Positions 17,139 to 24,401 of a DNA stretch of 64,000 nucleotides are shown here, one piece after another (positions within the stretch are counted from its first letter, which is position 1; every line of letters starts with the position of its first letter). The notes under the pieces are model-generated. The model was not told where the DNA came from and made no database searches. It saw nothing but the letters and a program-made list of their open reading frames with translations. The DNA is from Planktomarina sp. Its GTDB lineage: Bacteria > Pseudomonadota > Alphaproteobacteria > Rhodobacterales > Rhodobacteraceae. Location of the stretch: the NCBI GenBank assembly GCA_016780825.1, contig JADHLF010000003.1, positions 40,215 to 104,214 on the forward strand, read 5' to 3'. Position numbers and translations under genes: made by a program.

Positions 17139-17867
17139 ATGGCCTATGCAGTGCAATGGATTCGCTCTTTGCTGTTCAACATACAGATGTATGTGGCCAT
17201 GGTCATTGTGGCCATCGTCTTTCTGATTCCCATGATCCTCAGCCAAAAAGGCGCCTCCTATGCCGCCAATGTCTATTGCTGGTGGGTGGTGTGGTCCGCC
17301 CGGTGGATGATCGGCCTAAAAGTCCAAGTGCGCGGCACCGTCCCAAAAGGCGAAGTTTTGATTGCCGCCAAGCACCAATCTTTTTTCGACATCATTGTGA
17401 TATACAATTGCCTCGATCGGTCGAAATTCATCATGAAGCGGCAGCTGCTGTTTACACCCATTGTCGGTCAATACGCCTATCGTTTGGGATGTGTGCCTGT
17501 GAATCGTGGCAAGGGGGCCGCAGCCATCCGGAAAATGGTGGCCGATGTTGCCTCGGGCCGCGTGGCGCCAGGGCAATTGGTGATCTACCCGCAAGGCACG
17601 CGCGTCGCGCCAGGCGATAAGAAGGTCTATAAAATGGGCTCGGGTGTGCTGTATCGCGAATTGCAGCAAGACTGCGTACCTGTGGCTTTAAATACCGGGA
17701 TCTTCTGGCCCAAGCGCAGCGTGTACCGCAAGCCGGGCATCGCGACCGTGGAGTTCATGGAGCCGATCCCAAAGGGCAAGCCTGTGGCGGAGTTCATGGA
17801 ATTGATGGAAGCCGCCGTGGAAGGGCGCTCACGCGAATTGATGGCCGAGGTGGGGTTTTACGAGTGA
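17139..17867 (+). CDS. plsC: 1-acyl-sn-glycerol-3-phosphate acyltransferase
   Basis: Makes phosphatidic acid from lysophosphatidic acid at the inner membrane. The 242 residues open with a hydrophobic helix (MYVAMVIVAIVFLIPMIL). The catalytic HX4D is HQSFFD (79-84), followed by FIMKRQLLFTPIVG and VPVNRG, and the phosphate-binding PQGTR is at 151-155. AAGGAG (17128-17133) lies 5 bases before the ATG. It is divergent from the zinc-ribbon gene with a 217-base gap in which I see no gene. Confidence 0.93.
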   Translation: MAYAVQWIRSLLFNIQMYVAMVIVAIVFLIPMILSQKGASYAANVYCWWVVWSARWMIGLKVQVRGTVPKGEVLIAAKHQSFFDIIVIYNCLDRSKFIMKRQLLFTPIVGQYAYRLGCVPVNRGKGAAAIRKMVADVASGRVAPGQLVIYPQGTRVAPGDKKVYKMGSGVLYRELQQDCVPVALNTGIFWPKRSVYRKPGIATVEFMEPIPKGKPVAEFMELMEAAVEGRSRELMAEVGFYE

Positions 17868-18129
17868 GGCTGTGCCGAGGGGCTAGGCCATCAACCCGCG
17901 GCGGAATTCCGAGACAGAGAAGGTTCAAATTGGACATGGCATGGCAGCGCTGCGCCCGCCTGAAATGCGGTGCATGGTGCGAAAATCAACGTCGCAGATG
18001 ATGCGTGAAAGGCCGGGCAGGGTGGCAATGCGTGACGATTTTTGCCGACAAGTGTTGAAGTGAATTTGGCCTTGCAGTCGCGTTTTTTGGCTTCTACGGT
18101 GTGACCCAATATATCACAAGGAGCGTAAA

Positions 18130-18318
18130 ATGCACTTTGGATACAGCATTATATATGTTGCGAATGTTCCTGAAACCCTGGCCTTCTATGACAAGGCAGT
18201 CAGCGCCGGCGCGGTGGCTGTGACCGCACCGCAGACAAAGCCTTGGGGGCAAATTGTAGCATATATGCGCGACAATACTGGATGCATTGTCGAAATTTGC
18301 ACGCCGGTCGGGGGATGA
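18130..18318 (+). pseudogene. VOC (glyoxalase-like) gene with an in-frame internal deletion
   Basis: The 62-residue frame opens like a VOC-family protein (HFGYSIIYVANVPETLAFYDKA) and closes like the end of the same family (SAGAVAVTAPQTKPWGQIVAYMRD, then IVEICTPVG). The middle of the usual 120-130 residue domain is absent: the first alpha helix runs straight into the later helix. The ribosome-binding site AAGGAG and the ATG are intact, so a short product may still be made, but the paired beta-alpha-beta modules needed for a metal site are lost. I infer a deletion of roughly 60-70 codons. Confidence 0.65.
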
Positions 18319-18416
18319 CAGATGGTGTTTCATCGGTGCATTTCGCACAATACCGGCAGCAAATTTGGTGTGGCTGGTGATGCGGCATTCGGAGTTTCAA
18401 GGCAATTGGGGGTGAC

Positions 18417-19040
18417 ATGAGGGATCGGATTTCAAATTTGAGGCAGCTTGAGGCGCTTTATGACGCGCCGTCGCGCAACAGCCTGATCAAAGTCGCGCGC
18501 CATATTACGCCGGAATATGGCGCTTGGATTGAGGCGGCGCGGTTTTGTGTTTTGAGTACAGTGGGCACAGGTGGCACCGATGGCAGCCCGCGCGGGGATG
18601 AGGGTCCAGTTGTGCATATTCAAGATCCGCAGACCCTCCTTATGCCCGACTGGCGCGGAAATAATCGGTTGGATTCCCTGCGCAATATCGTCCAGGATGG
18701 CCGGGTGTCTCTTATGTTCATGGTGCCCGGAAATTCGAATGTGGTGCGCGTTAATGGTGATGCGCATCTGTCGGTGTCTGCGGCGCATCTTGCGAGGTTT
18801 GAGCGCAAGGGCCAGCGGCCAAGCAGCCTTGTGGTGATATCGGTATCGGAGGTTTACGGCCAATGCGCCCGGGCGATCTTGCGGTCGGAGCTGTGGCGCG
18901 GGCAGGCCGCGCCTGAATTGCCAAGCATGGGAGATATCTTGCAGGCGCAAACGGCCGGTGAGGCCGAACCATCGGCCCGGATCGACAGTGCGACCTATGA
19001 AACAGACTGGCAAGCCCGGGTGACAAAATCCCTATGGTGA
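18417..19040 (+). CDS. Pyridoxamine 5'-phosphate oxidase-like FMN protein (MSMEG_1061 type)
   Basis: A 207-residue split-barrel flavoprotein. The pattern FCVLSTVGTGGTDGSPRGDEG followed by PDWRGNNRLDSLRNI is typical of the PPOX-type FMN proteins classified as MSMEG_1061. The central VRVNGDAHLSV strand and the C-terminal CARAILRSELW segment fit as well. Substrate is unknown; members bind FMN or F420 and reduce small molecules. It lies between the VOC remnant and convergent accA. Confidence 0.85.
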   Translation: MRDRISNLRQLEALYDAPSRNSLIKVARHITPEYGAWIEAARFCVLSTVGTGGTDGSPRGDEGPVVHIQDPQTLLMPDWRGNNRLDSLRNIVQDGRVSLMFMVPGNSNVVRVNGDAHLSVSAAHLARFERKGQRPSSLVVISVSEVYGQCARAILRSELWRGQAAPELPSMGDILQAQTAGEAEPSARIDSATYETDWQARVTKSLW

Positions 19041-19053
19041 GCGGCGCGCGGCC

Positions 19054-20016
19054 TCAGCTGGCCAGACCCTTGGTGCCGATATCAAGGAATTTTTGCCGCC
19101 GATCTTTCATCAAACTGTCAGGCTTTTTCTTGCCAAGCTCGTCGAGCAATTTGGCCAAGGTCTGTCCGACCGCTTGTATGGTGGATTTCGGGTCGCGATG
19201 CGCGCCGCCCTTGGGTTCTGCAATGATTTGATCGCAAATGCCCAAAGTCGCAAGATCCTGCGCGGTTAGACGCAGCGCCTCGGCCGCTTCGCGCATTTTT
19301 TCCGAGTCCTTCCACAGGATGGAGGCGCAGCCCTCCGGGCTGATAACGGAGTAAATTGAATGCTCAAGCATCACCAAACGGTTGGCCGTGGCGAGGGCCA
19401 CCGCCCCACCGGATCCGCCTTCGCCAATGATGACCGAGATCAGCGGCACCTTGAGCTGAAGGCATTTCTCCGTTGAGCGCGCAATCGCCTCCGATTGACC
19501 GCGTTCTTCTGCGCCTTTTCCAGGAAAGGCGCCGGGCGTATCGACCAGGGAGATGACGGGTAGGCCAAAACGGTTGGCCAAATCCATCAAGCGAATGGCT
19601 TTGCGATAGCCTTCTGGCCGCGCCATGCCAAAATTTCGGGCGATGCGGGATTTGGTATCATGGCCTTTTTCATGGCCGATGACCATAACAGGCCGGTCGC
19701 CCAGACGGGCCAGCCCGCCCATAATCGAGTGATCATCGGCAAAATTGCGATCCCCGGCCAGCGGGGTGTATTCTTGGAACAGCTCCTGGATATAATCTTT
19801 ACAATGAGGCCGATCAGGATGGCGCGCCACCAGACATTTGCGCCAAGGGGAGAGTTTGGAATAGAGCTCATCGAGCATGGTCCGCGCTTTTTTGTCCAGC
19901 GCCTTGGCCTCGGCTTCAATGTCCATATCCTCATTGTCACGGCCCATAGCGCGCAGCTCTTCAGCCTTGCCTTCGATTTCTGCCAAAGGGCGTTCAAATT
20001 CAAGATAGTTGGTCAT
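19054..20016 (-). CDS. accA: Acetyl-CoA carboxylase carboxyltransferase subunit alpha
   Basis: Forms the carboxyltransferase with AccD and transfers CO2 from biotin to acetyl-CoA, giving malonyl-CoA for fatty-acid synthesis. The start at 20016 gives the standard TNYLEFERPLAEIEGKAEEL; the frame runs 17 codons further without similarity. The 320 residues include GDRPVMVIGHEKG, ARNFGMARPEGYRKA, the oxyanion glycines in DTPGAFPGKGAEERGQSEAI, and IGEGGSGGAVAL. It stands alone, followed upstream by the malyl-CoA lyase gene on the same strand. Confidence 0.96.
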   Translation of the reverse strand: MTNYLEFERPLAEIEGKAEELRAMGRDNEDMDIEAEAKALDKKARTMLDELYSKLSPWRKCLVARHPDRPHCKDYIQELFQEYTPLAGDRNFADDHSIMGGLARLGDRPVMVIGHEKGHDTKSRIARNFGMARPEGYRKAIRLMDLANRFGLPVISLVDTPGAFPGKGAEERGQSEAIARSTEKCLQLKVPLISVIIGEGGSGGAVALATANRLVMLEHSIYSVISPEGCASILWKDSEKMREAAEALRLTAQDLATLGICDQIIAEPKGGAHRDPKSTIQAVGQTLAKLLDELGKKKPDSLMKDRRQKFLDIGTKGLAS

Positions 20017-20117
20017 GTCTGGCCTCAAAATGACGATTTGAGACCTATATGACCTCGGCGGCTCCAAAGTGCAACAGAACTGCGTCAGATCGGCAAGTTT
20101 TGCCCAACCGCTTGGCT

Positions 20118-21077
20118 TTAGGCGCTGTTGATCATTTCATATTGTCGAACAATCACTTCGGCCTGTTTGATGGAGGCGATATCCACCAAGCGGCCTTTAT
20201 AGACCGTGGCGCCTTCGCCGTTTTCTTTGGCCTTTTGCATGGCGGCGAGAATGTCGCGGGCCTCGGCGACAGCTTCTTGCGAAGGGGTAAAAACCTCATT
20301 GGCCAGGGCGATTTGCTTGGGATGGATCGCCCATTTGCCAACCATGCCCAGAGTGGCGGAGCGGCGCGCTTGGGCGCGAAAACCTGCGTCGTCGCTAAAG
20401 TCGCCAAAAGGCCCATCAACGGGCAAAACCCCATGAGTGCGACAGGCCGCAACGATAGCCGCCTGCGCCCAGTGCCACGGATCTGACCAATGTTTGCTCT
20501 CGCCATGCTGCATATAGTAATTTTCTTGTGTGCCACCGATGCCCGTGGTCTGCATGCCCATGGAGGCGGCAAAATCAGCTGCGCCCAGGGACATCGCCAC
20601 AAGCCGCGGTGAGCTGGCGGCAATCTCTTCGACATGGGCCAGACCCGCAGCGCTTTCGATGATGACCTCAAAGGTGATGGGTTTGCGCCGCCCCTTGGCG
20701 GTTTCAATGGCAGTGGCCAAGGCATCGACGGCGTAGACATCAGCGGCACAGCCGACCTTTGGGATCATGATTTGATCAAGCCGGTCTGAGGCGCGCTCCA
20801 AAAGATCGACAACGTCGCGGTACCAATAGGGCGTGTCCAGACCGTTGATCCGCACCGAGAGGGTTTTGGTGCCCCACTCCACCTCATGGGTCGCTTGAAT
20901 GATGTTTTCGCGTGCGCTGTCTTTGTCGCTGGGCGCCACGCTGTCTTCGAGATCGAGATTAATCACATCTGCGGCACTGGCTGCCATTTTCTCAAAAAGG
21001 GCGACGCGTGAGCCGGGGCCGAACAATTGGCAGCGATTTGGGCGCGAGACAGGCGTGGGTTGCAGGCGAAATGACAT
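20118..21077 (-). CDS. mcl1: L-malyl-CoA/beta-methylmalyl-CoA lyase (HpcH/HpaI-CitE family)
   Basis: Mg-dependent lyase cleaving malyl-CoA to acetyl-CoA plus glyoxylate and beta-methylmalyl-CoA to propionyl-CoA plus glyoxylate in the ethylmalonyl-CoA pathway. The start at 21077 gives SFRLQPTPVSRPNRCQLFGPG, the usual Mcl1 opening; 319 residues against 318 in Rhodobacter. Metal and substrate motifs are NLDLEDSVAP, FEVIIESAAGL, SLGAADFAASMG and KWAIHPKQI. With phaA/phaB in the same window this fits C2-unit assimilation. A thioesterase homologue (Mcl2) is less likely given the length and opening. Confidence 0.88.
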   Translation of the reverse strand: MSFRLQPTPVSRPNRCQLFGPGSRVALFEKMAASAADVINLDLEDSVAPSDKDSARENIIQATHEVEWGTKTLSVRINGLDTPYWYRDVVDLLERASDRLDQIMIPKVGCAADVYAVDALATAIETAKGRRKPITFEVIIESAAGLAHVEEIAASSPRLVAMSLGAADFAASMGMQTTGIGGTQENYYMQHGESKHWSDPWHWAQAAIVAACRTHGVLPVDGPFGDFSDDAGFRAQARRSATLGMVGKWAIHPKQIALANEVFTPSQEAVAEARDILAAMQKAKENGEGATVYKGRLVDIASIKQAEVIVRQYEMINSA

Positions 21078-21364
21078 ATTGGACCTCGAGTAAGGAAATT
21101 TCAAGATGAGCTATTTTTGCAATATAATCTTGCGCGGATGGTCGCAAGCGCAATCGTGTCCACCGGGGCTTTGGGATGATTCTGTGGCGCATACCGAATG
21201 GATAAAGTGGAAGATCCAAAAAAAATCACTCATGGGCAATAATATCCCATTAATAGAATCAATAATCGAATAAATACCCAGTAGGGGGCATTTAATCGGC
21301 CAATAATGGGTGAAATTTTTCCATATGTGACGTAAATTGCGCGTAACAGAACCAGGAGATTGCC

Positions 21365-22366
21365 ATGATCAAAACCCCTTATTTATTGTTCCTTGGCGAT
21401 GCGCCAGATCAGCTCGCCGCCAAAGTTGCCATCGGCATTAAAGATTGGCGCCCTGAGAATGCTGTGGCGCAGTATCGCATGCCGGGATGCGGCGCGGATC
21501 TTGGGATCGCTGATATGTCGTTGCGCGAGGCAAAGGACGCGGGGGCGAAGACTTTGGTCGTTGGTGTGGCCAATCGTGGTGGGGTGATTTCGGAGGCTTG
21601 GAAATCTATTCTCAAAGAGGCTCTGGCAATGGGCTATGATCTGGCGTCAGGCCTGCACAATTTGCTGCGCGATGAAGCTGATTTGGTGGAAACCGCCGCA
21701 AAATATGGCTGCGAGCTGCATGATGTGCGCGTGCCCTCTGTGCAATATCCGATCGCCAATGGCAAAAAGCGCAGCGGCAAACGCTGCTTGACCGTGGGGA
21801 CGGATTGCTCTGTGGGCAAGATGTATACGGCGATGGCGATGGATGCAGAGATGCGTAAGCGCGGGTTGAAATCCAGCTTCCGTGCGACGGGACAAACGGG
21901 GATTTTGATCACCGGCGGCGGTGTGCCTTTGGATGCCGTGATTGCCGATTTTATGGCGGGTTCCGTGGAATATTTAACACCGGACAATGACGCAGATCAT
22001 TGGGATCACATTGAGGGGCAGGGCAGCTTGTTTCATGTGTCCTATTCGGGCGTGACATTGGCCCTCATTCATGGTGGTCAGCCTGACGCGCTGATCTTGG
22101 GCCATGAGCCGACGCGCAGCCATATGCGCGGATTGCCAGACTATCAGCAGCCGAGCTTGGAAGCGCTGCGCGATATGGCCTTGGCCCTGGCGCGGGTGGC
22201 CAATCCTGCCTGTCAGGTTGTTGGCATTTCGGTCAATACCCAACATATGTCTGAGGCTGCGGCCCTGAGCTATTTGGCGGAAGTGGAAGCGCGTATGGGA
22301 CTGCCCACGGTGGATCCCATTCGCATCGGGGCTGGCCGCTTGGTCGATGCGTTGATGGCGCTTTGA
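21365..22366 (+). CDS. dgcN: DgcN-type D-glutamate N-acetyltransferase (DUF1611)
   Basis: A 333-residue DUF1611 protein. The Rossmann-like N-terminal domain (PYLLFLGDAPDQLAAKVA) precedes a P-loop-like domain with GTDCSVGK at residues 145-152 and ATGQTGILITGGGVPLDAVI. In marine Proteobacteria the DgcN member of this family acetylates D-glutamate to N-acetyl-D-glutamate, and DgcA then epimerises it. The assignment here rests on family plus its immediate partner genes dgcA and a D-amino-acid transaminase. A CAGGAG element precedes the ATG. The 287-base upstream gap is AT-rich and separates it from the divergent malyl-CoA lyase gene; any regulator is outside this window. Confidence 0.82.
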   Translation: MIKTPYLLFLGDAPDQLAAKVAIGIKDWRPENAVAQYRMPGCGADLGIADMSLREAKDAGAKTLVVGVANRGGVISEAWKSILKEALAMGYDLASGLHNLLRDEADLVETAAKYGCELHDVRVPSVQYPIANGKKRSGKRCLTVGTDCSVGKMYTAMAMDAEMRKRGLKSSFRATGQTGILITGGGVPLDAVIADFMAGSVEYLTPDNDADHWDHIEGQGSLFHVSYSGVTLALIHGGQPDALILGHEPTRSHMRGLPDYQQPSLEALRDMALALARVANPACQVVGISVNTQHMSEAAALSYLAEVEARMGLPTVDPIRIGAGRLVDALMAL

Positions 22367-22406
22367 TCCCAAGGAGCGGAGCCTGCCGGCGCCGCACAGC
22401 TCTATG

Positions 22407-22455
22407 CCTGTCGGGCGGCCTTGCCGCTTGACAGGCCCGGGCTGTCGCGACAGCC
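22407..22455. repeat. Tandem hairpin and perfect palindrome before dgcA
   Basis: CCTGTC-GG-GCGGC-CTT-GCCGC-TT-GACAGG (22407-22435) is a two-part hairpin, followed 4 bases later by the perfect 16-base palindrome GGCTGTCGCGACAGCC (22440-22455), which ends 21 bases before the dgcA ATG. There is no T-tract. Either a processing/attenuation structure between dgcN and dgcA or an operator; both are inference. Confidence 0.6.
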
Positions 22456-22476
22456 TATGCGGTAAAGGACATAAGG

Positions 22477-23445
22477 ATGGGTATGCGGATCACGGTTCAG
22501 CCAGAGACGTTTCAATTGGCGCAGGTTTTCACAATTTCGCGGGGCTCGCGCAGTCAGGCCGAGGTCTTGACGGTTCGGATTGAGAAAGACGGGGTTATGG
22601 GCTGGGGCGAATGTGTGCCCTACGCGCGCTATGGCGAGAGCCTGGCTTCTGTGACTGCGCAGATCGACGCGCTTGGCGATATCTCGCATGAGGAGCTGGC
22701 CGAGGCCTTGCCGGCGGGTGCGGCGCGCAATGCGGTTGATTGCGCGTTTTGGGATCTTGCGGCCAAGACCAGCGGCGTTCCAGTGGCCCAGCGCATTGGC
22801 CTGCAAAACCTTCAGCCGCAAATCACCGCCTATACGCTGTCTTTGGACAGCCCGGAGGCAATGGAGCGTCATGCCCGGCTCAATGCGCATCGGCCTTTGC
22901 TAAAAATCAAGCTGGGAACGCCGGATGATATGCCTCGGCTTGAGGCGGTACGGCGCGGCGCGCCCAAGGCACGGATCATTGTGGACGCCAATGAAGGATG
23001 GAGTGCTGAGGTCTACTCCGATCTCGCGCCGCATTTGTTGCGCCTTGGGGTCGAATTGGTCGAACAGCCTTTGCCAGCATCAGAGGATCACGCGCTTTTG
23101 GGCCTCGCGCGGCCCTTGCCGATTTGCGCCGATGAGAGTTGCCATGACCGGAGCTCTTTGCCGCATATGCGCGGGAAGTATGATTATGCCAATATCAAAT
23201 TGGATAAGACGGGCGGCTTGACGGAGGCCCTTGCCCTGCGCGATGCAGCGCTGGAGGCGGGTTTTGGTTTGATGGTCGGGTGTATGGTCGGCAGTTCGCT
23301 GGCGATGGCCCCAGCCGTGCTTTTGGCACAGGCCGCGCAGTTTACCGATCTTGACGGGCCGCTGCTTTTGGCCGAAGACCGAGATCACGCTTTGAAATTT
23401 GACACAGACGGTGTGCATCCGCCCGTCGCTGCCTTGTGGGGATAG
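22477..23445 (+). CDS. dgcA: DgcA-type N-acetyl-D-glutamate racemase (enolase superfamily, dipeptide-epimerase-like)
   Basis: A 322-residue muconate-lactonizing-enzyme-type barrel. The lysine acid/base KIK motif is at residues 143-145, metal ligands are Asp170 (IIVDANEGW), Glu196 (LVEQPLP) and Asp219 (CADES), and the opposite base is Lys241 (ANIKLDKTGG). This residue set is that of L-Ala-D/L-Glu epimerases; DgcA is the subgroup acting on N-acetyl-D-glutamate. The choice between dipeptide epimerase and DgcA is made from adjacency to dgcN. The product would be N-acetyl-L-glutamate. A second ATG lies 6 bases downstream. Confidence 0.82.
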   Translation: MGMRITVQPETFQLAQVFTISRGSRSQAEVLTVRIEKDGVMGWGECVPYARYGESLASVTAQIDALGDISHEELAEALPAGAARNAVDCAFWDLAAKTSGVPVAQRIGLQNLQPQITAYTLSLDSPEAMERHARLNAHRPLLKIKLGTPDDMPRLEAVRRGAPKARIIVDANEGWSAEVYSDLAPHLLRLGVELVEQPLPASEDHALLGLARPLPICADESCHDRSSLPHMRGKYDYANIKLDKTGGLTEALALRDAALEAGFGLMVGCMVGSSLAMAPAVLLAQAAQFTDLDGPLLLAEDRDHALKFDTDGVHPPVAALWG

Positions 23446-23449
23446 ACCA

Positions 23450-24310
23450 ATGACACGCACCGTATATGTAAACGGCACCTATTTGCCGGAAAATGAAGCG
23501 ACGGTTTCCATATTTGACCGAGGCTTTCTTTTTGCCGATGGCGTCTATGAGGTGACATCGGTTTTGGATGGAAAGCTGATTGATTTTGATGGCCATGCGC
23601 GGCGTTTGGCGCGCTCTTTGGGCGAGCTGGGCATGCGCAACCCGATCGAGACCGAAGAGTTGCTTGAGGTGCATCGGGAGTTGGTCCGGGCCAATGATAT
23701 CGTCGAGGGGCTGATCTATTTGCAGATCACCCGCGGTGCGGCGGCTGATCGCGATTTTGCCTACCCCAGTGAAGATACGCCGCCAACCATCGTTTTGTTC
23801 ACACAAAGCAAGCCCGGTCTGGCTGACAGCCCGATGGCCAAGACAGGCATTAAGGTTATTTCTATTGAGGACCAGCGCTGGGCCCGCCGGGACATCAAGA
23901 CGGTTCAGTTGCTCTATCCTTCGATGGGCAAGATGATTGCCAAAGCGGCCGGCTGCGATGATGCTTGGATGGTGGAGGATGGCGCTGTGACCGAAGGCAC
24001 CTCCAACAATGCCTATATCGTCAAGGGTGGCAAGATTATCACCCGGCATCTGTCGAATGACATTTTGCATGGTATCACCCGCGCCGCGGTGCTGCGGTTT
24101 GCCCGCGAAGCGCAAATGGAAGTGGAAGAACGCGCTTTCACAGTGGCCGAGGCGCAGGATGCGGATGAGGCCTTTTTCACCTCGGCTTCTGCCTTTGTGA
24201 TGCCAGTGGTTGAGCTGGATGGGGTGGCGATTGGAGCGGGCACACCGGGGCCTGTGGCGACACGGTTGCGGGAAATCTATCTCGACGAGTCGCGTAAAGT
24301 GGCAATTTAA
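23450..24310 (+). CDS. dat: D-amino-acid transaminase
   Basis: Fold-type IV PLP aminotransferase, 286 residues, interconverting D-alanine plus 2-oxoglutarate with pyruvate plus D-glutamate. The start at 23450, 4 bases after the dgcA stop, gives the family opening TRTVYVNGTYLPENEATVSIFDRGF. The Schiff-base lysine is Lys150 in RRDIKTVQLLYPS, and the PLP glutamate is in TEGTSNNAYIV. The sequence resembles Dat more than the branched-chain enzyme IlvE. Directly downstream of dgcN-dgcA, it would supply D-glutamate from other D-amino acids; this linkage is inference from gene order. Confidence 0.87.
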   Translation: MTRTVYVNGTYLPENEATVSIFDRGFLFADGVYEVTSVLDGKLIDFDGHARRLARSLGELGMRNPIETEELLEVHRELVRANDIVEGLIYLQITRGAAADRDFAYPSEDTPPTIVLFTQSKPGLADSPMAKTGIKVISIEDQRWARRDIKTVQLLYPSMGKMIAKAAGCDDAWMVEDGAVTEGTSNNAYIVKGGKIITRHLSNDILHGITRAAVLRFAREAQMEVEERAFTVAEAQDADEAFFTSASAFVMPVVELDGVAIGAGTPGPVATRLREIYLDESRKVAI

Positions 24311-24401
24311 CCGCATATCGCAGGTGCCCCGTGCTGGGCCGCCTGCTTTCTCTTGCTCGAATCTATGAAATACAGTTTGTTAGCCGAGCAAGGGTATTGT
24401 T

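Noticed and set aside
17891..18109. Minus-strand open frame of 72 codons between plsC and the VOC remnant
   Set aside because: No signal, motif or start context; composition is that of a random frame.
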